Source: Alterinioella nitratireducens
Lineage (GTDB): Bacteria > Pseudomonadota > Alphaproteobacteria > Rhodobacterales > Rhodobacteraceae
Length of the DNA stretch: 64,000 bases
Assembly (NCBI RefSeq): GCF_013155465.1
Contig: NZ_JABJVX010000002.1
Location: forward strand, 62,001-126,000
Reading direction: 5' to 3'
Shown: piece after piece, positions 25,109-32,650 of the stretch
Layout of the letters: the number at the start of each line of letters is the position of its first letter
Numbering within the stretch: position 1 is the stretch's first letter
The notes under the pieces: model-generated
Database searches by the model: none
Told to the model about the DNA's origin: nothing
What the model saw: only the letters and a program-made list of their open reading frames with translations
Translations under genes and position numbers: made by a program

Positions 25109-25827
25109 CCGGCCTCCATGCTGAGGCCCATCAGGCGTTCCTGAAGGCCGGTATCGGTTGCAAGCTCGCCCATGTCGCCTTCCCATGTGACATGGCCGTC
25201 ATCCATCACGACAACCTTGTCGCCAAGCGCGCGGGCGACGGCGAAATTCTGTTCGACCAGCAGGATGGATGCGCCCTGGCGTTTGAGGTCGCGCAGGGCA
25301 CCGACCATGGTGGCGACAATGGCGGGCGCGAGGCCCTTGGTGGGTTCGTCGATCAGGTAGAGGCGACGCTCCTCTATCATGGCGCGCGCGATGGAGAGCA
25401 TCTGTTTCTGCCCGCCCGACAGGTTGCCCGCAGAGGTCCGCCAGAAGGTCTTGAGCGGCGGGAAGACGGAGAAGAGCCAATCCAGCCGGGCCTGATCGGG
25501 GGCCCCGGAGACGGCGGCGAGGTGCATATTCTCCTCGACCGTCAGATCGGTGAAAATGCCCATATCCTCGGGGACGTAACCGATGCCAGCCCGCGCCCGC
25601 GCCGAGGCGGGAAGCGCGCCGATCTCCTGCCCGTCGAACCGGATCTGGCCGGATTTGTTGCGCAGAAGGCCCATGATCGTGCGCATGGTGGTGGTCTTGC
25701 CGACCCCGTTGCGCCCCAGAAGCATGGTGACCTGCCCGCGCGGCACCTGAAAACCGACACCTTTCAGGATGTGGTATTGCGCAATGTCGGTGGCGATAGC
25801 GTCGAGCGTCAGGATGGGGTCAGACAT
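25105..25827 (-). CDS. livF: HAAT-type ABC transporter ATPase (LivF)
   Basis: The 240-residue ATPase has Walker A LGRNGVGKTTT, signature LSGGQKQMLSIARAM and Walker B LYLIDEPTKGLAP. The last pattern is typical of LivF. The start at 25827 overlaps the livG stop by 8 bp. It pairs with LivG to power the importer. Confidence 0.93.
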   Translation of the reverse strand: MSDPILTLDAIATDIAQYHILKGVGFQVPRGQVTMLLGRNGVGKTTTMRTIMGLLRNKSGQIRFDGQEIGALPASARARAGIGYVPEDMGIFTDLTVEENMHLAAVSGAPDQARLDWLFSVFPPLKTFWRTSAGNLSGGQKQMLSIARAMIEERRLYLIDEPTKGLAPAIVATMVGALRDLKRQGASILLVEQNFAVARALGDKVVVMDDGHVTWEGDMGELATDTGLQERLMGLSMEAG

Positions 25828-26584
25828 CGGCCAGCTCCTTGCCCATATAGGCCTCCTGCACCACGTCCGAGGCCATGACCTCGGCCGGCGGGCCATCGGC
25901 GACCAGCGCGCCGTTATGCAGCACGATGATGCGGTCGGCGAGGCTCCGGATCACGTCCATCTTGTGTTCGACCAGCAGGATCGTGCGGTCCCGGTCCTGT
26001 TTCAGCTCGGCGATCAGGTCGAGGACCACGGGGGCCTCATCGACGCTCATCCCCGCCGTGGGTTCATCGAACATGTAGACATCCGGGTCGAGCGCGATCA
26101 GCATCGCCACCTCCAGTTTGCGCTGGTTGCCGTGGCTGAGTTCGGACACTTTCTGATCGCGCAGACCGTCGAGGCGCACGCGGGACAGCACCGCCATCGC
26201 GGCCTCGGTGATCTCGGTATGGCTGGCCGCCGTGGTGAAGAGGTTGAACCCCTTGCCCATGCGCGACTGCATCACGAGGCGGACGTTTTCCAGAACGCTG
26301 AGCGCGGGGAAAAGGTTGGTCAGCTGGAAGGCGCGGCCAAGGCCCATCTTGCAGCGGCGCGAGACGTTGAACCGCGTCACGTCATGGCCCTTCAGCTTCA
26401 CCCGGCCCGCGCTGACGCCGATCTGCCCCGAGATGAGGTTGAAATAGGTCGTCTTGCCCGCGCCGTTCGGCCCGACGATGGCGGTCAGTTCGCCCGCGTG
26501 AAAGGCGCAGGTGACCCGATCGACCGCCACATGGCCGCCGAACCGAACCGTGAGGTCGGTGGTTTCCAGAAGTGTCCGGGTCAT
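25820..26584 (-). CDS. livG: HAAT-type ABC transporter ATPase (LivG)
   Basis: The 254-residue ATPase has Walker A VGPNGAGKTTYFN, Walker B VYMFDEPTAGMS and the LivG segment GLGRAFQLTNLFPALSVLENV. The signature loop reads LSHGNQRKLEVA, where most relatives have a Gln after Gly. It lies after the binding-protein gene, with a hairpin in the 58-bp gap. Confidence 0.92.
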   Translation of the reverse strand: MTRTLLETTDLTVRFGGHVAVDRVTCAFHAGELTAIVGPNGAGKTTYFNLISGQIGVSAGRVKLKGHDVTRFNVSRRCKMGLGRAFQLTNLFPALSVLENVRLVMQSRMGKGFNLFTTAASHTEITEAAMAVLSRVRLDGLRDQKVSELSHGNQRKLEVAMLIALDPDVYMFDEPTAGMSVDEAPVVLDLIAELKQDRDRTILLVEHKMDVIRSLADRIIVLHNGALVADGPPAEVMASDVVQEAYMGKELADV

Positions 26585-26606
26585 GTCGGGAAGATCCTGG
26601 TAAGGC

Positions 26607-26636
26607 GGCCCGGCAGGCTTGCGCGCGTGCCGGGCC
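26607..26636 (-). promoter_or_regulatory. Hairpin between binding-protein gene and livG
   Basis: The arms GGCCCGGCA (26607-26615) and TGCCGGGCC (26628-26636) form a perfect 9-bp stem with a 12-nt loop. It sits just after the binding-protein stop. Such hairpins usually allow high expression of the binding protein and lower expression of the membrane parts, by partial termination or by protecting mRNA 3' ends. Confidence 0.6.
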
Positions 26637-26642
26637 GGGGGG

Positions 26643-27818
26643 TCAGTTGCGGATCGGCACGTCCATGTCGCCCGCTTCGATCTCGCGCACCAGGACCGGC
26701 ACGCCCCAATCGACGCCGTCCTGCACCTCGATGCGGAAGTGATACATGGATTGCATCGCCTGGTGATCCTCGGGGCGGAAGGTCATCGGGCCCTTGGGGG
26801 TTTCCCAGGTCATGCCTTCCATCGCCGCGATCAGCGCCTCGGTATCCTCATACGTGCCCGCGGCCTCGATCGCCTCGACGATGGCGATGCCCGCGGCCAT
26901 GCCGCCCGCGGTGAAGAAATCGGGCGGGGTGCCGAAGCGTTCGAAATGCGTCTCGACCAGCCAGTCATTCACCTCGTTTTGCGGGATCTCGTAATAATAG
27001 TAGGTCGCGCCCTCCAGCCCCGGCAGGTCGCGATACGCCACCAGCGCGGGCAGGATGTTGCCGCCGGTGGCGATCTCGACCCCGAAGCGCGAGGGGTCCA
27101 TGGCGTTCAAGGCGCCCATCGGGTTGCCGCCGCCCGCCCAGATGATGAAGAGCACGCGGCGTTCGGCCTCGACATCCGCCATGGCCTGGAAGATGCGTTC
27201 GGCGGCGGCGGTGAAATCGGTGGTGTCGGTCGGCACAAACTCCTGGTGCACGATCTCGGCCCCGGTGCCCTCCAGCGCCTCGGCAAAGGCCGAAACGCCG
27301 TCGCGGCCAAAGGCGTAGTCCTGCGCCAGCGTGGCGATGGCGACGCCCTCTTCGCCCAGGGCGATGGCGTTGGAAATGGCGTCCTGCGAGGAGTTCCGCG
27401 AGGTGCGGAAGATATAGCGGTTCCAGTTCGCGCCGGTGATCGAATCGGCGACCGCCGGTTCCACGATCAGGATCTGTTCGTATTCCTCGGCCACGGGCAG
27501 CATGGCCAGCGCCACGCCAGAAGACACCGGGCCGACCGCGATATGCACCTCGTCATCGCCATAGGCCTCGGCCAGCAACGCGCGAGCGCGGGCGGGGTCA
27601 AGCTGCGTGTCGTATTCCAGCACGCTGATCGGCTCGCCGTTCACCTCCATCGTGCCGCCGGTGGCATATTCCAGCCCCAGCATCAGCCCGGTGTGGCTTT
27701 GGGCGGCATAGGCCTCCAGCGCGCCGGTCTGGCCGTAGATATGGCCGATGCGGATCTCGGCGGCGAGCGGAGTCGCCACGACCGAGGCCAGCAGCGCGGC
27801 CGAAAATGTCCGTTTCAT
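26643..27818 (-). CDS. HAAT-type ABC transporter substrate-binding protein
   Basis: The 391-residue periplasmic protein starts with a Sec signal (MKRTFSAALLASVVATPLAA). The Leu/Ile/Val-binding (type I) fold follows: IRIGHIYGQTGALEAYAAQSH, EEYEQILIVEPAVADSITG and TLAQDYAFGRDGV. The ligand is not predictable; the island around it suggests a small acid, amide or amine. The likely TetR operator lies 43 bp upstream of the ATG at 27818, and the gene is divergent from the Rieske operon. Confidence 0.9.
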   Translation of the reverse strand: MKRTFSAALLASVVATPLAAEIRIGHIYGQTGALEAYAAQSHTGLMLGLEYATGGTMEVNGEPISVLEYDTQLDPARARALLAEAYGDDEVHIAVGPVSSGVALAMLPVAEEYEQILIVEPAVADSITGANWNRYIFRTSRNSSQDAISNAIALGEEGVAIATLAQDYAFGRDGVSAFAEALEGTGAEIVHQEFVPTDTTDFTAAAERIFQAMADVEAERRVLFIIWAGGGNPMGALNAMDPSRFGVEIATGGNILPALVAYRDLPGLEGATYYYYEIPQNEVNDWLVETHFERFGTPPDFFTAGGMAAGIAIVEAIEAAGTYEDTEALIAAMEGMTWETPKGPMTFRPEDHQAMQSMYHFRIEVQDGVDWGVPVLVREIEAGDMDVPIRN

Positions 27819-27860
27819 GTCTTGAGTTCCTCTCCCTTGGGTCTCCTCCACGTTTATGAA

Positions 27861-27880
27861 ACATGAATCATTATTCATGT
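27861..27880. promoter_or_regulatory. Second copy of the 20-bp palindrome, probable TetR operator
   Basis: The sequence ACATGAATCATTATTCATGT matches the site before tetR at all positions except one in the 4-bp centre. The shared block extends a few bases further (ATGAA before it in both). It lies between the binding-protein gene and the Rieske gene, so it may control either or both. Confidence 0.75.
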
Positions 27881-27975
27881 CAAGAAATGGCGCGGCGTTG
27901 ACCTGTCGTGCAACCTGGCCTACCGTCCTATTGCGAACAAATCTTCGGATATAGAAACACCCCCCGAGGCACCCC

Positions 27976-28356
27976 ATGACATCGCATCCCGAAACGCAAA
28001 CCGTCCGCTGGACCCGGATCGCCAGCAGCTCTGAACTGGACACGGGCCGCGCGGTGATGCCGGTGACGCTGGCGGGGCAGCGCTATGTGCTTTTCCGCGA
28101 CGATGAGGGCCAGCTTGGCCTAATCGGGCGCAACTGCCCGCATCGCGGTGCCGATCTGTGTTTCGGGCGGCTCGAGGATAACGGCTTGCGCTGTCCGTTC
28201 CATGGCTGGCATTTTGATCGCACCGGGCAATGTGTCGAACAGCCTGCGGAACCCGAGGGCTCGACCATGCACACCCAGATCAAGGTGCCGATGGTGCCGG
28301 TGCGCGAAGAGGGCGGCGTCATTTTCGCCCAGGTCTCGGAAGGGGAACGCAGATGA
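27976..28356 (+). CDS. Stand-alone oxygenase-type Rieske [2Fe-2S] protein
   Basis: The 126-residue protein is a complete Rieske domain. Cluster ligands are Cys54 and His56 (CPHRG) and Cys73 and His76 (CPFHGW), spaced as in ring-hydroxylating oxygenase alpha subunits. The flanks (GRLEDNGLRCPFHGWHFD, GQCVEQPAEP) match the phthalate-dioxygenase class rather than small ferredoxins. It overlaps the next gene by ATGA. That gene is an oxygenase catalytic subunit lacking its own Rieske loop, so the two very probably assemble into one enzyme. No reductase gene is nearby. Confidence 0.88.
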   Translation: MTSHPETQTVRWTRIASSSELDTGRAVMPVTLAGQRYVLFRDDEGQLGLIGRNCPHRGADLCFGRLEDNGLRCPFHGWHFDRTGQCVEQPAEPEGSTMHTQIKVPMVPVREEGGVIFAQVSEGERR

Positions 28357-29573
28357 TCAGCCAGGAGCTTAACGACCAGATCACCCGGATCGGCCCGGAA
28401 ACGCAGGCGGGCGCGGTGCTGCGGCGCTATTGGCAGCCCGCCGCGCTGAGCGACGAGGTGCAGGGCGATGTCCCGGTGCCGGTGAACCTGATGGGCGAAC
28501 GGCTGGCGCTGATCCGCGAGGGCGACGGCCTGCTGCTGATCACGCGGCAGGCCGACCCGTCCGAGGCCCCGACGCACCACCCAGCCAGCGGCGACATCCG
28601 CGAGGTCCAGGGCGGCCCGCGCTACCCGGCGGTAGACCGCGCGGGTGTGGTCTTTGCCTATCTCGGACCCGGTGACCCACCGGCTTTCCCGAATTTCGAC
28701 TGTTTCCGCGCACCCGAGGATCACGTCTTCGCCTTCAAGGGGCTGTGGCAATGCAACTGGCTGCAGGCGCTGGAAATCGGGATCGACCCGGCGCATGCCT
28801 CCTACCTGCACCGGTTCCTGGAGGATGCCGACCCCGAAGAGGGATACGGCCAGCAGTTCCGCGACAAGGCGGCCCATACCGACATGCCGATGACGCAGGT
28901 TCTGCGCGAATACCCGCGCCCCGACATCCAGGTCGATGAGACGGAATACGGCCTCAGGATCACCGCGCTGCGCCACATGGCGAACGACCTGACCCATGTG
29001 CGCGTGACCAACCAGATCTTCCCCGAGGCGATCTGCATCCCGATGTCGCGCGAGATGACGATCACGCAATGGCATGTGCCGGTCGATGACGAGAATTGTT
29101 ATTGGTACACCGTCTTCACCAGCTTCAAGAATCCCGTCAACAAGGAGGTGATGCGCGCGCAGCGCCTGAAGGAACACCGCCTGCCGGATTATGCGCCCTT
29201 GAAGAACCGCGAGAACAACTACCACTACGACCCGGCGGAGCAGGAGCGGCTGACCTATACCGGCATGGGGCTGGACATCAACGTGCATGACCAATGGGCA
29301 GTGGAAGGCATGGGCGCGATCCAGGACCGCACGCAGGAACACCTGGGCCGCAGCGACGTGGCGATCATCCGGTATCGCCGGATGCTGCGGCAGGCGATCA
29401 AGGCGGTTGAGGAGGGCGACGAGGGTGCTTTGCCGATGCGCGGCGATGACGTGACGCGCCTGGTCGGGCCGCTGTCGAACGATTCCATCGCCGGGACGCA
29501 GGACTGGAAATCAGCCAGCCGCGCGGCCGATCTGGCGCGTCGGGCAGAGTGCCCCTGGGACGCCACGGTCTGA
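28353..29573 (+). CDS. Rieske oxygenase catalytic subunit without a Rieske cluster
   Basis: The 406-residue protein matches phthalate-dioxygenase-type alpha subunits at both ends: RIGPETQAGAVLRRYWQP near the start, and NWLQALEIGIDPAHASYLH with iron ligands His148 and His153 (Asp145 bridge). It also has DQWAVEGMGAIQDRTQEHLG at about 313-332. The part that normally carries the Rieske cysteines, between about residues 64 and 91, is replaced by 27 residues with no Cys. The cluster is presumably supplied by the preceding gene. It likely oxygenates an aromatic or N-containing ring, or demethylates. The substrate is unknown. Confidence 0.88.
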   Translation: MISQELNDQITRIGPETQAGAVLRRYWQPAALSDEVQGDVPVPVNLMGERLALIREGDGLLLITRQADPSEAPTHHPASGDIREVQGGPRYPAVDRAGVVFAYLGPGDPPAFPNFDCFRAPEDHVFAFKGLWQCNWLQALEIGIDPAHASYLHRFLEDADPEEGYGQQFRDKAAHTDMPMTQVLREYPRPDIQVDETEYGLRITALRHMANDLTHVRVTNQIFPEAICIPMSREMTITQWHVPVDDENCYWYTVFTSFKNPVNKEVMRAQRLKEHRLPDYAPLKNRENNYHYDPAEQERLTYTGMGLDINVHDQWAVEGMGAIQDRTQEHLGRSDVAIIRYRRMLRQAIKAVEEGDEGALPMRGDDVTRLVGPLSNDSIAGTQDWKSASRAADLARRAECPWDATV

Positions 29574-29582
29574 GGGGCTGTT

Positions 29583-31034
29583 ATGGGTTCGGATGATTTC
29601 ACGGCGGCCCTGACCCGCGCGGGCCGCTACGATGGGGCCGCGATTGCGGCGGCTGAGGCGTTGCTGGCCAAGGTCGAGGAGACCGGCCTGGAGACCATCC
29701 GCATGGTCTTTGCCGACCAGCACGGCATCCTGCGCGGCAAGATGATTGTTGCCCGCGCGCTGGCCTCGGCCTTCACTTCCGGCATCGGCGTGCCCTCGAC
29801 GCTGCTTCTGAAAGACACCTCGCACCGCACCGTGTTCCCGGTCTGGAGCGCGGGTGTCTCGGTCGCCGATCAGCCCTTTGGCGGCGCGGGCGACGTGATC
29901 TTGTGGCCGGACCCGGCGCGCTTCTTTCCGCTGCCCTGGTCGCCACATTCGGCGATCCTGCTCTGCGATGTCTGCCAACGGTCGGGCGCGCCGGTCTCGT
30001 TTTCCTCGGGCGCGGTTCTGGCCGATGCCGTGGGCAAGCTGGAGGGCGCAGGGTATCGCGCGCTTTTCGGGTTGGAGGTGGAGTTCCAGGTGTTCGAGCG
30101 GCTGGACCCCGCGCTGACCCATGCGCAGGCCACCATGCCCGGTGCGCCGGTTCAGACGCGCAACCTGACGCAGGGCTACCAATACCTGACCGAGACCCGA
30201 TATGCCGAGGTCGAGGGGCTGCTGGATCATCTGCGGCGGATGGCCGAGGGGCTTGGGCTGCGCCCCCGCTCGATGGAGATCGAGATGGGGCCGAGCCAGT
30301 TCGAGTTCACCTTCGACCCGTCGGACCCGCAGGTGCAGGCGGATCGCTTCGTCCTCTTCCGCACCATGGTGAAGGAGGTCTGTCACACACGCGGGCTGCA
30401 TGCCAGTTTCATGGCCAAGCCGAACCTGCCCAATGCCGCCGCGAATGGCTGGCATATTCATCAATCCTTGCAGGACGCGCGGACCGGCAGGCCGCTGTTC
30501 CGGCCCGAGGCAGATGGCGCGCTGACGCAAGCTGCCAGCGGCTGGATCGCGGGGCTGTTGAAACACGCCGCCGCGTCCTGCCTGCTGACCAACCCGACGG
30601 TGAACGGCTACAAGCGCTTCGCGCCGTTCCAGCTGGCCCCCAACTCGGTGCAATGGGGCGCGGATAACCGGGGCGCGATGCTGCGCGCGCTGCTGGCCCC
30701 CGGCGATGATGCCTCACGCGTGGAAAACCGTGTCGCCGATACCACCGCCAACCCGCATTACGCCTTTGCCGCGCAGATCCTCTCAGGGCTCTCGGGGATC
30801 GAGGCGGGTGAGCCCGCGCCCCGCCCGAGCGAGACGCCCTATACCGAGGCCGGCACCCCCCTGCCCCGCAGTCTGATCGCGGCGGTCGAGGCGTTCGAGG
30901 GATCGGCGTTCTACCGCAAGGCGCTTGGCGAGGGTGTGGTCGATTACCTCGTGACGCTGAAACGCGCGGAATGGGATCGCTACCTGATGACCGTCTCGGA
31001 CTGGGAGCATCAGGAATATTTCGGGCTGTTCTGA
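29583..31034 (+). CDS. Glutamine-synthetase-like ligase (gamma-glutamylation of an amine)
   Basis: The 483-residue protein keeps the GS catalytic set: GLEVEFQVF, SMEIEMGPSQFEFTF, AKPN and NGWHIHQSL, NGYKRFAP, and RVENRVADTTANPHYA. It belongs with PuuA-like or aniline-type GS homologues, not the housekeeping GlnA. These activate glutamate with ATP and couple it to an amine. It starts 9 bp after the oxygenase gene. This parallels the aniline pathway, where a GS-like enzyme makes gamma-glutamylanilide for a dioxygenase. The amine here is unknown. Confidence 0.85.
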   Translation: MGSDDFTAALTRAGRYDGAAIAAAEALLAKVEETGLETIRMVFADQHGILRGKMIVARALASAFTSGIGVPSTLLLKDTSHRTVFPVWSAGVSVADQPFGGAGDVILWPDPARFFPLPWSPHSAILLCDVCQRSGAPVSFSSGAVLADAVGKLEGAGYRALFGLEVEFQVFERLDPALTHAQATMPGAPVQTRNLTQGYQYLTETRYAEVEGLLDHLRRMAEGLGLRPRSMEIEMGPSQFEFTFDPSDPQVQADRFVLFRTMVKEVCHTRGLHASFMAKPNLPNAAANGWHIHQSLQDARTGRPLFRPEADGALTQAASGWIAGLLKHAAASCLLTNPTVNGYKRFAPFQLAPNSVQWGADNRGAMLRALLAPGDDASRVENRVADTTANPHYAFAAQILSGLSGIEAGEPAPRPSETPYTEAGTPLPRSLIAAVEAFEGSAFYRKALGEGVVDYLVTLKRAEWDRYLMTVSDWEHQEYFGLF

Positions 31035-31037
31035 GCC

Positions 31038-31622
31038 ATGCCCCTAACCGACACCCGCATCTTCGAGGACACGATCGACGGCTATTTCCCGCTGCGCGTG
31101 TCGCTGGCGCAGATGATGGCCCGAAACGGGTTCGACGCGGCGCTGGTCTCGCTGACGCAGGCGCCGGTCGCGGCGTTTCCGGGCCTGCCCGAGGACGCGC
31201 CCGTGCCGCTGACCATCCGCGCGGGGCGGGCGGGGTTGATTGATTGGTCGGCCCTCTGGCTCTGGCACGATGGCGAGGGGATGCGATTGCGTGCAAGAGG
31301 CCAATGGCGCTGGCTGGCGGGTGTATCGGATGGCGCAAGGCTGGACCCGATGACGCGGCTGGCGGAACCGGCGTTCCTGCACGGCATCGGCTGGCCGGGG
31401 GCGGAGGACGGAGCCTGCAAACCGGCCGAGGTTGATTTGACGGCGGGCGCGGAGGCGGGATCAGGGGCGGCGCTCTGGGGGCCTTTGCCCGAGGCGGAGG
31501 GGATCGTTTGGGCGGATCGGCCCGCTGTCTTCGGGGCGCGCGTGGCCCCTATGCCGGGGCGCTATCTGGTCACCACAAGCCGTGTCGCCCCGATCGGCGG
31601 CGCGGACACCGCGATCTCCTGA
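31038..31622 (+). CDS. Unrecognised protein ending the oxygenase operon
   Basis: The 194-residue product begins MPLTDTRIFEDTIDGYFPLR and has no signal peptide or membrane segment. It is rich in Trp and Gly in its middle part (LIDWSALWLWHDGEGMRLR). No family is recognised. The gap of 3 bp after the GS-like gene argues for cotranscription and a role in the same pathway. Its last 61 bases overlap the converging lysR gene tail to tail. Open frame, codon use and position support a real gene. Confidence 0.6.
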   Translation: MPLTDTRIFEDTIDGYFPLRVSLAQMMARNGFDAALVSLTQAPVAAFPGLPEDAPVPLTIRAGRAGLIDWSALWLWHDGEGMRLRARGQWRWLAGVSDGARLDPMTRLAEPAFLHGIGWPGAEDGACKPAEVDLTAGAEAGSGAALWGPLPEAEGIVWADRPAVFGARVAPMPGRYLVTTSRVAPIGGADTAIS

Positions 31623-32443
31623 AAGGCGCGCGCGGCGGGAGACACCGCATGGTCGCGGCGCAGGTAGATCATGAACTCCTGCGTGACGGCGGGATCGGGG
31701 AAATCGTGGAACGCGATGTCGAACTGCTCCGCGAAACCGGCGGCATAGGAGGGCGCGGCGGTCACGTAGCGCCCGCGCCCGATCATCGCCAACGCCGGGA
31801 TCAGGCTGCGCACCCGGATCGCGCTGCCCGCCGCCTCGTGCAACTGGTGGGCCTGTTCCAGCAGGACGCGGAATTCGTCGGAATAGTGGATCCACTGCCG
31901 CCCTTCCTGCCCTGTGCCCTGCCCGCGCGGCGTCACCAGCCGGATCGGCACCCGCCAGAGCGGGAGTGAGACGACATCGGGCCCATGGCTGCGCGCGGGA
32001 CCGATGCCGATTTCGGCCTCGTCGCGCGCGATGGCCTGCACGATCCGGTCGCCGGTGATGTCGGCGATCTCCAGCGCGACGCCGGGATGGTCGTGGCTGA
32101 ACCGGTCTAGGACACCCGGCAACCATGTCGCCGCCAGAACCTGCGTCAGCGCCAGCCGCAAGGTGCCCCGGCTGAGCGCCCTGAGCCCCTGCGCCGCGTC
32201 CTGCACGCCCTCCAGATCGGCCATGACGCGGGCAAAGACCGGGCGGGCCTGGTCGCCGAACTCGGTCAGCATCACGCCGCGCCCGGTGCGGATGAACAAT
32301 TCAAGCCCGAGGATCTCCTCCAACTGCCGCACCAGCATGCTGACCGCCGATTGCGTCAGGTTCAGCCGCTCGGCCGCCGTGGTGAAGCCTTGGGTTTCGG
32401 CAACGGCGGCGAAGGCGCGAATCTGGCGCAGGGTGATCTTCAT
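31562..32443 (-). CDS. LysR-family transcriptional regulator
   Basis: The 293-residue regulator has an N-terminal winged helix (LRQIRAFAAVAETQGFTTAA and LNLTQSAVSMLVRQLEEILG, residues 5-45) and a substrate-binding effector domain. It is divergent from the hydantoinase genes and converges on the oxygenase operon, so either could be its target. LysR proteins usually control the divergent promoter, which points to the hydantoinase operon. The tail overlaps the neighbouring gene by 61 bases. Confidence 0.9.
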   Translation of the reverse strand: MKITLRQIRAFAAVAETQGFTTAAERLNLTQSAVSMLVRQLEEILGLELFIRTGRGVMLTEFGDQARPVFARVMADLEGVQDAAQGLRALSRGTLRLALTQVLAATWLPGVLDRFSHDHPGVALEIADITGDRIVQAIARDEAEIGIGPARSHGPDVVSLPLWRVPIRLVTPRGQGTGQEGRQWIHYSDEFRVLLEQAHQLHEAAGSAIRVRSLIPALAMIGRGRYVTAAPSYAAGFAEQFDIAFHDFPDPAVTQEFMIYLRRDHAVSPAARAFQEIAVSAPPIGATRLVVTR

Positions 32444-32536
32444 CAGATTTTCTTATGCAGAGGTGAGGTATATTCGTTTGCATTTTGACAGGCGGGACCG
32501 AACAATCAAGCCATCCGAGAAGAGGCAAGGGATGGC

Positions 32537-32650
32537 ATGCGCGCCGGGACCGATCCGCCACCGATCCTGTTGACCGCCGCGCCGCTGTTGTTTCGCGGCC
32601 GGGGCACGCGGGATACCGCATCGCGGCCCGTGCGGATCGAGGTCGCATGA
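32537..32650 (+). CDS. Possible 37-residue leader protein before hyuA
   Basis: An ATG at 32537, preceded by a purine-rich AGAGGCAAGGG, opens a frame of 37 codons (MRAGTDPPPILLTAAPLLFR at the start). It ends in TGA overlapping the hyuA ATG (ATGA). The overlap is the same style as the other coupled genes here. No homologue is recognised; it may be a translational leader or a remnant. Confidence 0.35.
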   Translation: MRAGTDPPPILLTAAPLLFRGRGTRDTASRPVRIEVA

